Shown piece after piece: positions 1-12,647 of a stretch of DNA of 64,000 bases. This stretch comes from Puffinus mauretanicus (lineage: Eukaryota > Chordata > Aves > Procellariiformes > Procellariidae). The notes below the pieces were generated by a model that saw only the letters and a list, made by a program, of their open reading frames with translations, did no database searches and was not told the origin of the DNA. How positions within the stretch are numbered: the stretch's first letter is position 1; each line of letters starts with the position of its first letter. Where the stretch lies: positions 104,268 to 168,267 of the forward strand of contig JAJKFH010003358.1 of the NCBI GenBank assembly GCA_023333565.1. Reading direction: 5' to 3'. The translations under genes were made by a program, and so were the position numbers.

Positions 1-2345
1 GAAACGCCACATAGGTCTGCTCTAGCTACTGTCGTTGCGCTAGGCAAAGCCTGATCCTCTCACTTTCTCACAGCGGGTTTATTAGCAGAAGGCCTGAAGC
101 TGGGTGAGGAGCGCTCCTCGCTTGCCCACTTACCCCCCTGCACTTCTCCCTTACTTGCCCGTCAGGCCCTTTGCTTGCCTTACAGCAGCACCTCGTGGCC
201 TGTCTGTAGGTTACTGCCCAGAAATCCCGGGATTTGTTGTGTAGTCCAAAACCTGGCTCCTCTACCAGTTTCCCCCTTACCGCTCCTCTGCACATCAGGA
301 CGGCGTTAAAGCCTCGCATCAGTGGGTGCAGAAGGTGAGCCAGGGGCTGTCCTTCGCCTTCGCTCGGTGTGATGCGTTTTAGAGCAGGTTATGGTAACCT
401 GCAAGGGAAGGGGAGGCTACAGAGGCAGTATCCTTGTGGTTTCCTTCTCTTTGAGAACAAAAAGTTGTCTTGCATGCGATGCTGGGTCTGCGCAGGGTGG
501 TATTGCCCAGGGTGTAAATCAGAAATGAAAAATCTCTTGGTGCAACTGAGGGTAAGTCGGGAGGAGGGAAGAGGAGAAGAAATGAGATGTTGAGGACGTT
601 CTATTACAGCAGGAAATAAAACGTATGCAATGGCACTATCTGGGCATCCACTCTCTCCGATAATTACTTTAATGCTTTGATCAGGTTCAGCCTGATCAGT
701 CAGAAGTCCTGGAGGTAATAAATTTCCCACAAGTTGGGAGTGTGGGGGGAGCCGCTAAGTAGAAGAAACAAGCTCAGATGAGTGCTTCTGTCAAGCAAAG
801 GCAACAGCATTAACCTTTGAAAGATAACGGAAATTGACAGGAAAGGTAGGGTTGTTCTAACCACATGAGTTACTTACTGGGCACGAAAAATCTGTCCTTC
901 ACACACAAAGCTGTGAGAAACTGGGCTTCACACCTCCCACGGCTTGTGGTTCCTGTACCGCAAGGTGAACAGGCCCCAGCACGTGGCCTCAGAGGCAACG
1001 AGAAGGCTCGTCCTCACTCTCTGCGCCCACCCGGGGAGCGAGCGCCTTACAGTGCTGGTATTGCAGAGGCCGAGCTGTAACAGCCCCTCTGGGGAGGGCT
1101 TTTCCACTCCCGCACAGTGCTCCTGGGGTGGTGCGGGTCAATGGCTCCCAAATCAGAGCTGGTTTGTGCTGTGCCAGCTCGGGCGCGTGTTGACACGTTC
1201 ACGTGGACGTGCCCCTAGATAGGAAAAGGAAGCTCTGGTCTCCGTTACGGCGTGTGGGCAGAGTTCAGACGTGCGTGGCCCTGCAGCGCCGGCCTCGGGG
1301 AGCAGAGAGGTTTCACACGGCTTCCTCGTTCACATCGCGCCTCGTAAGCAAAATAGCGCCCTTTCGTATGGCATATCGAGTAGGTGCCGCTCGCGAACAA
1401 ACCGCTTCAATTGACCCCACAAACCAAGGTACGTTAGGCAGCTGGTCAAACTGCAGAAAATTTAAGTGATATTGGGAACTAAATCCCAAGTCTGACTATG
1501 CCTGGGAGAATCCCACCAGTGAAGTGGCCTGAAATAACCAAAGGAGCGCTCATACATGCAAGCAGCATCCTTACATATTCCACACCAGTGCAGAGACTCA
1601 GACCTTCAGAGGCGGGTCACTCAACGGCAGCAAGATCGTTATGCGTCTCTGGTACAATCCACGCTGCTGCTGAGGCACAAACGTCTTAACTAATACAGAA
1701 TCATGAGAAAAGCAGTAATAAACATTACATCAGTGAAAACAGTGACACAAACCATTGAAAAAGCAAAAGGACAGGCCTTAAAAATATGTTATTTCTAACC
1801 CATTGAACAAGCAAAAGACAGGGCTTAAAAATACGTATTTGTAAGCCTTTGGGGTGGTGTACTCCCATAGTACACTGAGAACACCTCCTGCTTGGTGTTT
1901 AATAAATATAATGGAAGCATAGTTCATAGGAGGCTCTTTTACTGCTTGGTTTTATGGCAGGGAAGAAACAAGTTTGACTATGTACATAAGCAAATAGTCG
2001 TGTATTGTAGTTCCTCTTGGCCTGTGGGTTACTACACTTGGAACTAGTGTTTTCAGGGGAGTATGGGTAGCAGATTCCTGAAACAAAATACCAGTGGTGC
2101 TATTGCAGTGCTTAAGCATCTTGGACAAACAGCAGCAGGAGCAGCAGTACAAGCTGCATGTGCTAGAGGTCTGCTTATTCTGTGGTGCTTTGTGCTTATG
2201 GGCAACAGATGTAGTTGCTAGCTAAATCTCATGTGTGCATTCACTAGTAAATGCTATTGACATACTTCTTTTGGTAATAAGATAAAAACCACATTTGCAT
2301 TGAAATGTTGTAAAGAAACTGAAATTTCATGAAAAATTAAAAATT
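1..2345. other. no gene recognised; unique-looking sequence
   Basis: No convincing coding region, RNA gene or repeat was found. Open frames are short (under 115 codons), occur on both strands and show no domain. A GC-richer patch lies near 950-1420. Two similar phrases, each a run of 'aagcaaaa...ggactt/ggcttaaaaata', occur near 1755-1835, a short local duplication. Confidence 0.5.
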
Positions 2346-2347
2346 CA

Positions 2348-3004
2348 TAGAATCATAGAATAGTTTGGATTGGAAGGGACCTTTAAAGGTCATCTAATCC
2401 AACCCCCCTGCCATGGGCAGGGACATCTTCAACTAGATCAGGTTGCTCAGAGCCCCGTCCAAACCTTGAATGTTTCCAAGGATGGGGCATCTACCGCCTC
2501 TCCGGGCATCCTGTTCCAGTGTTTCACCACCCTCATTGTAAAAAAGTTCTTCCTTATATCTAGTCTAGATCTACCCTCTTTTACTTTAAATCCATTACCC
2601 CTTGTCCTGTTGCAACAGGCCCTGCTAAAAAATTTGTCTCCATCTTTCTTATAAGCCCCCTTTAAATACTGAAAAGCTGCAGTAAGGTCTCCCTGAAGCC
2701 TTCTCTTCTCCAGGCTGAATAACCCCAACTCTCTCAGTGTTTCTTCATAGGAGAGGTGTTCTATCCCCCTGAACATTTTCATGGCCCTCCTCTGGACTTG
2801 CTCCAACAGGTCCATGTCTTTCTTGTGTTGAGAGCTCCAGAGCTGGGCACAGTACTGCAGGTGGGGTCTCACCAGAGCAGAGTAGAGGGACAGAATCACC
2901 TCTCTTGACGTGCTGGCCACGCTGCTTTTGATGCAGCCCAGGAGAGAGGTGGCCTTCTGGGCTGCGAGCGCACATTGTCGGCTCATGTCCAGCTTTTCAT
3001 CCAC
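2348..3004 (-). mobile_element. CR1 LINE, 5'-truncated 3' end
   Basis: The left edge carries the typical CR1 3' terminus in reverse complement (an ATAGAATCATAGAATAG octamer tail followed by the 'ttggaagggacc' block). Reading on the minus strand gives the C-terminal part of CR1 ORF2 (reverse transcriptase thumb and tail), open for about 180 codons from roughly 2990 down to 2447. The 5' side stops abruptly at about 3004, where the GCAGAT tandem array begins. This is an ordinary 5'-truncated LINE insertion or the edge of an insertion into the array. It is not expected to be functional. Confidence 0.9.
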
Positions 3005-4225
3005 CAGATGCCATTCCAGGTGCAAATACCAATAGAGATGGCATTGCAGGTGACATCCTATTGCAGATGGAGATACCACTGGAAATGCAGATGCCATTGC
3101 AGATACCACTAGAGATGCCATTGCAGTTGTGGGTGCCCTTGCAGATGCAGATGTCATTGCAGATGCAGATACCATTGCAGATGCAAATACCGTTGCAAAA
3201 ACCTTTGCAGAGACTGTTGCAGAGGCGCAATGAAGTCATAGATTTAGACACCAAAGCCAATACTATTGCAGGTGCAGACACCGCTCCAGATGCAGATACT
3301 GCTGCAGGTGCAGATACCACTGTAGAAACCACTGCAGAGACCATTGCTGATACAAAGTCAGGTGCAGGTACAACAGGAGATGCAGATGGCACCGCAGACG
3401 CTCACTGCATTACAAATGCCTTTGCTGATGCAGAGGCCATTGCAGATATCGATAACATTACACATACCAAGGCAGATAAAAGTACCGTTACAAATGCCAT
3501 TACCAATACCATTACAGATCCCGATACCACTACAGATAGAGACAGCAGTAGTGTGAGAGAGTGTCACACACATACCGAGGCCAATAATGGTACAGATACC
3601 ATTAGAGATATCATTGCAGGTAGAGGTGAAATTACTCATGCATATACAGAAACCAAATACACGTACACATACAAAAACCATTGCAAGTACGTGTGCAGAT
3701 GCAGACACCATTACCAATACAGATACAGTTACAGGTACAATTACAGATACAGATACCATTAGATACCATTAGAGACACAGACAGTGGTACCATCACAACT
3801 ATAGGTCCAAGTACCAACACCCATACCGTCACAGAAACCGTTATAATTACATTCTCCCACTGAATTGGAGATACAATTGCAGATACAAGCACAAGATCTG
3901 TAAAGTTCCAGATACAATGACAGATAAAGATACAATTAACCATACTTTTCCAGGTACAAGTGCAATCACAGGCACCATTACACGTACAATGGCAAAAACA
4001 AGTACAGATTCAGTTACACATGCAAGTACAGATACAAGTAACGTCCATTAGAGATACCATTAGAGAGGGAGGTACCATTACACATAAAGCTATTGATACA
4101 AATACAATTGTGGATGGAGATACAGATACCAGTACAGATGCAGATACAAATGCCAGTATAGATGCAGATACAGGTACTATTACACGTACAGGTACTTGTA
4201 TAGATACCATTACAGAACGGGGAAC
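3005..4225. repeat. GCAGAT-based tandem array A
   Basis: About 1.2 kb is built of degenerate 6/12/18-bp units of the type ATTGCAGATGCAGATACC. The first half is the most regular; toward 3500-4225 units drift to ATTACAGATACC and ACAAGTACAG variants. Frames across it give repetitive peptides (alternating Ala/Asp/Thr one way, Met/Gln/Pro another), which are by-products of the hexamer. A CR1 fragment abuts the left end. A second, homologous array lies at 48787-49506. Confidence 0.9.
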
Positions 4226-4727
4226 ACACAATCTGTTGGGTCGGGACAACCATCTTTTCTTCCTACCCTTGCCAGAAGTGCCCTTGAGGAAACAGCACAT
4301 CTGAAATGCATCTACGTGATTTGAATTGTAGCTGTCTTCTACAGCAGAGCTAAGAAACCTTCCTCAGAAAATCACAGACTCATAAAATCCTATTGAGTCC
4401 ACCAGATGATCTGCACTTGTCAGTGGGAAGGGCACGAGACCAAAACTTCCACACTAGACCATGTCAAATGCTATCTCAGAGGAGAAAAACCTCAGTGCAG
4501 CTGGGCAGCAGTGCAGCAGACTCAGCGGGGCCGAGCTGTGGGAATGTTCACAAACCTCAGGCCATGTCTGATGAGCATCTGGAAAGAGTAAAGAAAGAAG
4601 CCCTGGCTTGTTTCCCAGAGTGTGTGCTGAAACCTGAGGAAAGGTCACTGAACCTCTGGAAAAAGGTCAGCCTCCTTAGCTACGTTTATTAGTGTTAAAA
4701 GCAAGTAATTATAGGGTGTTCTAATGG
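4226..4727. other. no assigned gene; weak exon-like frame
   Basis: The stretch between array A and the inverted duplication has no repeat I recognise. On the plus strand, 4562-4664 reads as a fairly protein-like peptide rich in Glu and Lys, followed by a possible splice donor (AAG then GTCAGC at about 4663-4670). The upstream acceptor is poor and no partner exon was found. I do not call a gene here. Confidence 0.3.
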
Positions 4728-5187
4728 CAAGGATTAGAGAACCTTAACCCCAGGTGATGTTCCCAACTGCATCAGGAACTGAATGTAGTAGGTGCAGCCG
4801 GATCCATGAGTTTTTGGTCTTAGATGAAATTAAAACCCCTTCAGCATCCAACCTGTCTGCGCATCAGCACATTCCCTGCCATCCTCAGGCTCAGGTGCTT
4901 TTGGCTACAGCTGCCTCTGTGCTCACTGTCTGGCCACTGCTCTTTGGTGGATTTCTCTCTGCCTTTGAGTCCGAGGACAACTATGTGGGATCCTCTGGGC
5001 TGAGGGGAAGGGAAAAAAAAATCCAGATTTCTTCCTATATGTGAATGCTACTTAGGCTACATGCTGGCCAGACTTACATGGAGAGCTTGAAACTAGATTT
5101 AGTGAGGGATGAGGAGGAGGAAAAGGAAGAACAGGAAGAACAGGGGGAGGGTAAGAAAAAAGGGGAAGAAGAACAGGAGAAGAATAA
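4728..5187 (+). repeat. inverted duplication, arm 1
   Basis: This block is repeated in reverse complement at 15782-16240 with only scattered substitutions. The shared segment runs from 'caaggattagag' through the stretch that would encode 'HEFLVLDEIKT', past 'gaaactagatttagtgagggatg' and into the start of the GA-rich tract. Around 5060-5110 it resembles a CR1 ORF2 5' segment seen at 55610-55660 ('ctggccag...atggagagctt...tagatttagtg'), so arm 1 contains an old CR1 piece. The two arms lie about 10.6 kb apart. Confidence 0.9.
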
Positions 5188-6622
5188 ACAGGAAGAGGGG
5201 GAAGGGGAAGGAGGAGGAAAAGGAAGATTGGGAAGGGAAGGAAGAACAGGAGGAGGAAGAATAGGAGGAGTCAGAGAAAACTAGAAGAACAGGAGGAGGA
5301 GGGAAAGGAGGAGGATGAACATGAGGAATAAAAGGAGAAGGAGGTAGAGGATGAGAAAGAGGAGAAGAAAGAACAGGAGAAGGATAAGGAAGAGAGAAAC
5401 AGGAAGTGGAGGAGGTACAAGAAAAGGAAGAAGAGGAAGAGGAAGAACATGCGGAGGAGGAAGAAGAAGGAAGAGAGGGAACAAGAGGAACAGGAGGAAT
5501 GAGGAAGAGGACAAAAAAAAAGGAACAGGAGGAGGAGGAGGAGGAAGAGAATGAAGAAAATGAACAGCAAAAGGGGGAAAAGGCAGAAGAGCAGGAGGAG
5601 AAAGAATGAGAGGAGTAGAAGCAGGAAGAAAAGGAGTAACAAAAGAAACAAGGAAGCAGAGGAGGAGGAGGAGGAAAAGGAGCAAAAGGAGGAAAATGAA
5701 AAAGATGAACAGAAGGAGGAAGAGGAGGAGAAGGAGGAGGAGGAAGGAGATGGGGAACAGCAGGAGGGAAAAAAGGAGGAGAAAGAGGAGGAGGAAAAAG
5801 AAGAGCAGGTGTAAGTACAAGAGGAGGAAGACGAGAAAGAAGAGGAAGAAGGGGGAAGAAAATTAAGAGGAGGAAAATGACAAGGAGGAGGAAGAAGAAG
5901 AACAGGAAGAGGAAGAAGGAAGGAGGAGGAGCAGAAGGAGGGGTAGAAAGAGAAGGATAATGAAAAACAGGAAAAACAGGAGGAAGAACATGCAGAGGAT
6001 AAACATGCAGAGGCAGAAGAGGAGGAGGAGGAGAAGGAGAAAGAAGGAGAACAAGGAAGAGGAATAGAAAGAAGAAGAGGAAGAAGATGGGCAGGAAGAA
6101 CTGGAGGAAGCAGAAAAGGAGGAGAAAGAAGAAGAAGGAGGAGGAGAAAGAGCAGTAGGAAGAACAGGATGAAGAGCATTAGAAAAAACAAGAAGAGGAA
6201 GAACAAGAGCAGGAAGAGGAGTATGAGGAAGAACATAAGGAGGAAGAGAAGAAAGGGCAAGAGGAGGAGGAGGAAGAAGAAGAACAGGAGGTAGAAGAGG
6301 AGGAAGAAAAGGAGGAAGACGATGTACAGGAGGAGGAGGAACAAAAGGAGGAGAAAGAAAAGCAGAAGGAGGAACAAGAAGAACAGGAGAAGAGGAAGGA
6401 GGAGGAGGATGAGGAAGAATAACACAAAGGAAGAGAAGGAAGATCAGGAGGAGGAGCAAGAATGAAAGAATGAGGAGGAAGAGGAAAAGGAGGAGGAGGA
6501 AGAACAGGAGTCGTCGATCAAGGAGAAAGGAGAACAGGAGAAAGAAGAGAAGGATGAAGAACAGCAGCAGGAGGAAGAAAATAAAAAAAAACAGGAAAAG
6601 GAGCAGGAAGAGGAGGAGGAAA

Positions 6623-6653
<31 letters not shown>

Positions 6654-6948
6654 ACAGGAGTAAGAACAGGAAGTAGTAGAAGAAAAGGAGGGGGGGAGAA
6701 GGAACAACAGTAGGAAAAACAGGAGAAAGATGAATAAAAGGAGGAAGAACAGGAGGAGCAAGAGGAGCAACAAGACAATAATAGGAGGACTAAGAGGAGG
6801 AAGAGCAGGAGGAGGACAAAGGATCAGAGGAGGAACAGGAGGAAAAAGAACAGGAGGAAGAGGAGGAAGAAAAAGGGGAAGGAAGAACAGGAAAAGCAGG
6901 AGGAAAAGGAGGAGGAGGAGGAGAAGGAGGAGGAGGAAACACCTCCAA
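5106..6948. repeat. polypurine (GGA/GAA)n tract, 1.8 kb
   Basis: Almost uninterrupted purine on the plus strand: GAGGAGGAA, GGAAGAACAGGAGG and GAAGAAGAGG units with rare C (mostly in AACAGG) and T. Period-3 units give long spurious frames, poly-Glu/Lys/Arg on plus and poly-Leu/Ser/Phe on minus, up to 384 codons at 5271-6425 minus. Homopurine tracts of this kind can form triplex (H-DNA). The tract starts where the CR1-like phrase 'tagatttagtgaggga' ends, which suggests it grew from the G/A-rich stretch at that point of CR1. Confidence 0.93.
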
Positions 6949-9900
6949 ATTCACTCTAGATTGTCAGCACATCAAAATTAAGGAATGGCGCAACTGCCAC
7001 ATGCTTTTATCCATGGGAATTCACAAAATCCAAGTCTACTGATGAAGCCATTACTCACAGGAGTCGTTCCACGTCGCTGCCATCGCTACTTTTGGGAACA
7101 GAGGGGACAGCTCTGGATGACAGTGGCTGTCAGGACACACTCCAGAAAGAGAAGATCAGTGCAAGAAGATCCCTGTAATCACAAAGAAATAATTCTAGCT
7201 CAATGAAATGAGTACCAAAACCGAAATACACAGAACAGCATCTGTCATCAAAACCTTTTCAGTGGTAGTTTTAACTGCTGCAGAGCTGCAGGAGGACCCC
7301 AAAAGAAGTAATCACTAGCCCCACAACCAGGGTCAGAGCGGCTTCTGCTGCTGCCCCGAGGGTCGCCAGCCCCCAGTCAGCCCTGAGCCAGAGTGCAGGT
7401 ATCTGAGCTGGGATGGGGTGGAAGAGCCTGGAAAAGAGTTCATGGAGAGGTGGCAATGGAAGGAGGTACGGTGTACGTGGCACCTGGGATTAACTGACAC
7501 CCTCAGTTTCATATCTAGATCAGTACCGTACTTGCACATGGACTAACCCCAGTTCAGAGCAGAAATTGTTGTTACTAATCTGGGTGCCTGAGCGCTGTTC
7601 CTGCTCTCTCCTCCCCGGTGCGACCTGAGCGCACGACTGCCCTGCCTGCTCCTGCCTTGGTGCTTTGGGACCTCGGGTGAAAAGAAAAGAGAGACTCATG
7701 TAGTTACGGGGTTTCTTGAGGTGCCTGGGTTTGCTTTGCTAATCGCTTCTGTAACGTTTCCTGGGCTATTCTCTGGATAAGCGCATACAAAGGCAAATGA
7801 GGCCATGAACCAAGTTTCCAATTCAGGGTTTCCTCTTACAATAAAGCGTGCTTCCATTTTCTCGTAGGTAACAGACTGAAAGGTAGAAGCTGAAGCAGCA
7901 CGTGCCCCTTGTGAAAATAAGTAACAACAGATGGTTGTGTTCAGTTGATCCTTAATTGCTTCCTGTGTAGGAAAACTGTACATTAATTTAATCTTTGGTG
8001 TTTATGCAGGGCCTTGAAAATGTTACTGTGTAGACACCGAGTATGTGGATGTCAGGTTTTCTGCATATTTGTGACTGATCTTTCTTGTTTCTTTTAATGA
8101 GGAAAATCTTGCTATTTACTCCCGAGGAAAGAAAGAAATGCAAAGACCCGATGAAGAATGAGCTGCCAATCAAGGTGGGAGTGTAGGTTAGTGCTGGTTT
8201 TAAATTTTCTCAACTGTGTTCTAGCCAAAAACCTTGTCTTAAACGATTGAAACGAGCTGAACCATTGGGTATTTTTCATCCCTGCACAATTCTGGACTTT
8301 AGCAGCCATAGTCACGGACTCTGGGCCTGTACTGTACTGAGGTCAAAGCAGGTACTCAGGAAAGAAAAGGGTGCTTTTCCAAAATACTTATGAGAGAAAA
8401 GGGAACAGCTGGCTGCAGACAGGTGCGAATATAAAGAAACGGGCAGTGTCGCATAGAATGAGGAACAGTGATGTGGGTACAGACGCAGGGTGCCAATTTT
8501 CATGGCCTTGAGCAGCACAGCAGGAATTTTCAGGCAGCACGGCCGGGTGCCGGCGGTGTGCGAACAGCTCCTCCCGAGCGTGGAGATGGTCAGGGGAGAG
8601 GACAGTGCTGTTCCTGTTGGTGTGTAGCAGGGGACAGTTGGTGGAAGCTGCTCACAGGACATATAATTAAGAGCTGTCATCTTGGTTCTCAGTGGGAAAT
8701 CACAAGAGGAAGGAAGCTGAGTCATGAAAGGCCATATTAGCTGCAAGTGTGAAGTAGCTGAGCTGATCAGATTTCGAGTAAGAGATGATTTGGGCAATAC
8801 CTGGTGAAGTCAGCATCTTGTACATGTTGTGCAGACTGTGTGACTTGACCACTGGCAAGGACAGGAGTGTGACAGGAGTGTTGGAGTGCCAAGGACTGGG
8901 GATGGAAGTGATCACAGACTCATTTCTCAGTTTTCTGCGGGCTGTCTGTATACCCCATGTGACTCGTCTTGCATTCGGAAAGAAGTGCCGCCCTTTTGGT
9001 GAAAAGAAAAAAATAAAGGTAGGGCTTTCCAAGCAATAAAATTTAATGAGCAGGTAGGTTACCTGTGGCAGAGCTAGGACTTGGAGCGAGATTACCATAC
9101 TTAGTCTTACCACTCTAGAGTATTAAAAGCATTTCCTTGAAACACTTTCCCAACGTAACAAGACGTGAATTTCTGAAATAGCCGTTTTCCTAGGAGCTGC
9201 ATCAGAGCTAAGCCAGGTGAGGGAGTCTTGCCTGCTGTCGGTCACGGAGGCTGATGACAAGTCACCAGCAGTTTTGGCAAAGACAGAACAAGATAGATAC
9301 ATATGCGCCTGTGTGCTGATTGTCTTCAGGTTTTGCAGGTTGTAGGTTTGGCAGGACTGATTGTGTCGTTAACGTGATGGTAATAGCAAAACCTGCTGTG
9401 TAGGACATTTTGGATTTTATATGATTTGCAAGAGTACTTGAACAGTTTAATGTTATGTTGAAGTACAGGTGAAGAGAAAGAAGACAGGGATGGCAAAGAT
9501 ACTCAAAAGCATTATAACCTTTGACAGCGGAAACATGTCATTTACAGTTTATATGAACAGTTTTCCTTCAATGTACTGTTCTTTTCAAAGATTTACAGAG
9601 GACATTTTGCTATTCCTGTATCAGAACTCAGTGTTTTTTAGTTAAAGCTCTCCACTGTGATTTAAAAAAAAAAAAAAGACCAATGTGTCCTGGAAAGAAG
9701 AGTAATTACACAGACTCGATAGTCTTACTCTTGTAGTTTTCAGTTCTCCTTAAGCAGCAGGTGTGTGTTTTTTCACTTGTGCTGGGCAGTGATTAAAAAA
9801 AAAAGAAAAGAAAAAACCTTAAAACTTCTTCTGAAATTAGGGGTGGGTGAGACACATCCCCTTTTCTGCCTCTTCCACTATCCTGCTTTCTCTTAAATTT

Positions 9901-11128
9901 GTTTGTATCATTATTCTAAACTTTCACTACAGCCAAGACAACATAACGTACTGTTTTCGGGCCGGTCATCTCCTGTCAGGCAGAGATCTCCATGTAGACG
10001 TGCTCGGTCACAGAGGCCTGACTGCAAAAGGACTAACGGGGTGGGTGTGTGGTTAGTGATGGTTCCCCCTTATCAACAGTGCTGTCAGTCACGTCAGGGA
10101 ATAATGCTTTGGAGGGGTTTCAGATGGGTGGTAATTACAGAAGAATAGTATGGTTATTACTGCAGTAGTCTGAAGGTATGAGGGAAGCAAAGATTTGGGG
10201 AGCAGAGGATACTTTTTATTAACGGTTAGATTTTTTACAACACAGTTTGTGGGTCACTGACGAGATGATCATGGAGATGGTGGCTGAGATTCTGTAATGG
10301 AAATTCTGTTGTTCTGCAACTGAAACCCAAATCGCCCTCTAAAAGCCTTAGACTACTTAATCTGGAAGTATACTGTTTCTTTTCTTAAAACTGAAGATAA
10401 TTCAGTTGATGAAGAGCCTGTTTGGAAGTTTTAGTAGTTTGAGGGCAGAGGCCAGCTGGGGGCTGGGGCCCTTGGGGGAGGAGGCTGTTTCTGCTCCATG
10501 CCCTTGGCCTGGCGCTCACAGCTGGGAATGGGCTTTCCAAAATCCTGCTGGAAGGAGCCAGATGTGGGACCTGTGGCCAAGCTGGGAGACAGGGAGAACC
10601 CCTGGACTAGCCTCAGGACCTGTGGCAAACCTGCCTTCAAATCAGCTCTTCCCAGCAGAACATTGCCCAGGAGTCACTTTGAGTGTTGCTGTTCTCCTTC
10701 AGGAAGCATGGTACGTGCCAAGCACACCCAGAGCTGTTCCTGTGCTGGGAGAAGACTTCACATGCTGCTGAGGCTGAGGGTGACAGTTCCCACCAGCTGT
10801 CCAGCTCAGGAAGATGCAGGTAAGATGCCACAGAGGGGGCACTGACTGGTTGTCACTTGTCTTGCAGGAACAGGATTGAACAGCAGAAGGGAGGCAGGAC
10901 GAGAGGACCCATGAGGTCACAAAGCACATCAGACAGCTGGGACGGTCACGATGAGAGCAGAGGGAGAAGGAGGTGCAGGGGACCCGGCTGGGACAATGCT
11001 TCCGAGGTAACATCTGCCACACCAACACAGAGACAGACAGGGGCATTGGGAGGTGGTGGCGTGGGTGAGAAAGGTGCCTGGGGGAGAGGGGAGCACGGGG
11101 AGATGGTGGAAAAGCCGGGGTGTTGGCA
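6949..11128. other. 4.2 kb without a recognised gene
   Basis: No domain, repeat family or convincing splice structure was seen. Frames of 95 codons (7696-7983 minus) and 161 codons (8312-8797 minus) are open but have no recognisable domain and no supporting signals. A-rich runs occur at about 9663-9677 and 9794-9818. GC content rises from about 10.4 kb toward the minisatellite. Confidence 0.5.
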
Positions 11129-12647
11129 GTGAGGACACTCCTGCTGTGCAGGTGCTTGTGATGTCACTTGTAGCTGAGTGGGTGTTAGGGCAGGAGGAGG
11201 ACTGGGCTTTTACAGATGCTTCTGATGTCACTGGTAGCTAAGTAACTGACTGGGTATGAGGGGACACCTGGCTTATCAGGAGCTTGTCATGTCAATGGTG
11301 GGTCTGTAGCTCTTAGGGCAGGAGTATGCACCTGGCTTGTACAGGTGCTTCTGACACCACTGGTGGCTGAGTAGGTGTTAGGTCAGGAGCAGGCTCCTGG
11401 CTTGTGTAGCTGCCTGTGACGTCATAAGTCCCTGAATACATTACAGGGCAGGAGCTGTCCCCTGCTTTGTCCTGCTGCTTGTGATGTCACATGATCCGAA
11501 GTGGGTGACAGGGCAGGAGCAGGACCTGGCTTGTGCTGCCGCTTATGTTGTAACTGATGGCTGAGTAGCTGATAGGCCAGAAGCATGCACCTGGCTTGTG
11601 CACTTGGTTGTGATGTCACTGGTGGCTCTGTAGCAGTTACAGCAGGAGCATGCAGCTGGCTTGTGCAGGTGCTTGTGATGTCATAGGTGGCTGAGTAGGT
11701 AATAGGGCAGGAGCATGCAGCTGGCTTGTGCAGGTGCTTGTGATATGTGCTTGTGATATGTCATATGTGCTTGAGTACACGATAGGTTAGGAACAGGCCC
11801 CTGGCTTGTGCTGGTACTTGTTGTCATAGGTGCATGAGTAGGTGATAGGGTAGAAGGAGGCACTTGGCTTGTTCGTGTGCTCGCGAGGTCACATGTGCCT
11901 TTATAAGGGATAGGGCTGGAGCAGGTCCCTGGCTTGTGCAGCTGCTTGTGGTGTCACATGATCCCACACAGGGTGTAGGGCCAGAGGTGGCCCCTGGCAC
12001 GTGCATCTCCTTGTGATGACACTGGTGGCATGGTAGCTGGTAGGGCAAGAGCATGCAGCCTTGTGCAGGTGCGTGTGGTGTCACTTGTAGCTGCGTAGGT
12101 GATAGGGCAGGAGCAGGAACGTTCCTTGTGCAGCTCATTGTGATGTCAGAGGTGTCTGAGTAGTTGACAGAGTAGGAGAAGGCACCTGGCTCGTACAGCT
12201 ACTTCTGATGCCACTGGTGACTGTTTAGGTGGTATGGCAGAAGCAGGCCCCTGGCTTGCGAAGGTGCTTTTGAGGTAACTGTTGTCTGAGTATCTGATTG
12301 GGAATGAAAGGACACCTGACTTGTGGACGTGTTTGTGTTGTCATATTTATCTGCATATGTGATAGGGCAGGAGGAGGCAGCTGGCTTGGGCAGGTGCTTG
12401 TGATGTCACAGGTGGCTGAGTAGTGGTGGGGCAGGAGCAGGACCTGGCTTGTACAGCTGCTTCTGCTGTCACTGGTGTGTAAGCAGCTGTTTGGGTATGA
12501 ATGAACACCTGGCTTGTGCAGGTGCTTGTGATGTTAGTGGTGGCGCTGCAGCTCTTGGGGCAGGAGCATGCAGCTGGCTTCTCCAGCTTCTTGTGATGTC
12601 ACATGTGCCTGAGTAGGTGAGAGGGCAGAAGCAGGCACCTGGCTTGT
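11129..12647. repeat. 65-bp minisatellite, about 23 units
   Basis: Degenerate tandem array with a period of about 65 bp. A landmark 'cctggcttgtg' recurs at about 11332, 11397, 11526, 11591, 11655, 11722, 11802, 11930, 12251, 12445, 12509, 12574 and 12640, with diverged versions between. Each unit also carries 'gcttgtgatgtcac' and 'ggctgagtaggtgatagggcaggagca'-like segments, so many units contain TGATGTCA, one change from a CRE/ATF site. An LTR-like element begins at the right edge. Confidence 0.92.

Noticed and set aside
2447..3175. 242-codon minus-strand frame as a single gene
   Set aside because: Only the part below about 3004 is CR1; the N-terminal part is translation of array A.
3061..3762. 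233-codon frame in array A and similar frames in array B
   Set aside because: Repetitive peptide follows from the hexamer unit; all six frames are similarly open.
3005..4225. CRISPR-like array
   Set aside because: No constant repeat with unique spacers; the units are contiguous degenerate hexamers, and the context is vertebrate.
5271..6425. 384-codon minus-strand frame and several poly-Glu/Lys plus-strand frames
   Set aside because: They are direct translations of period-3 purine repeats, with no start context, no splice signals and extreme composition.
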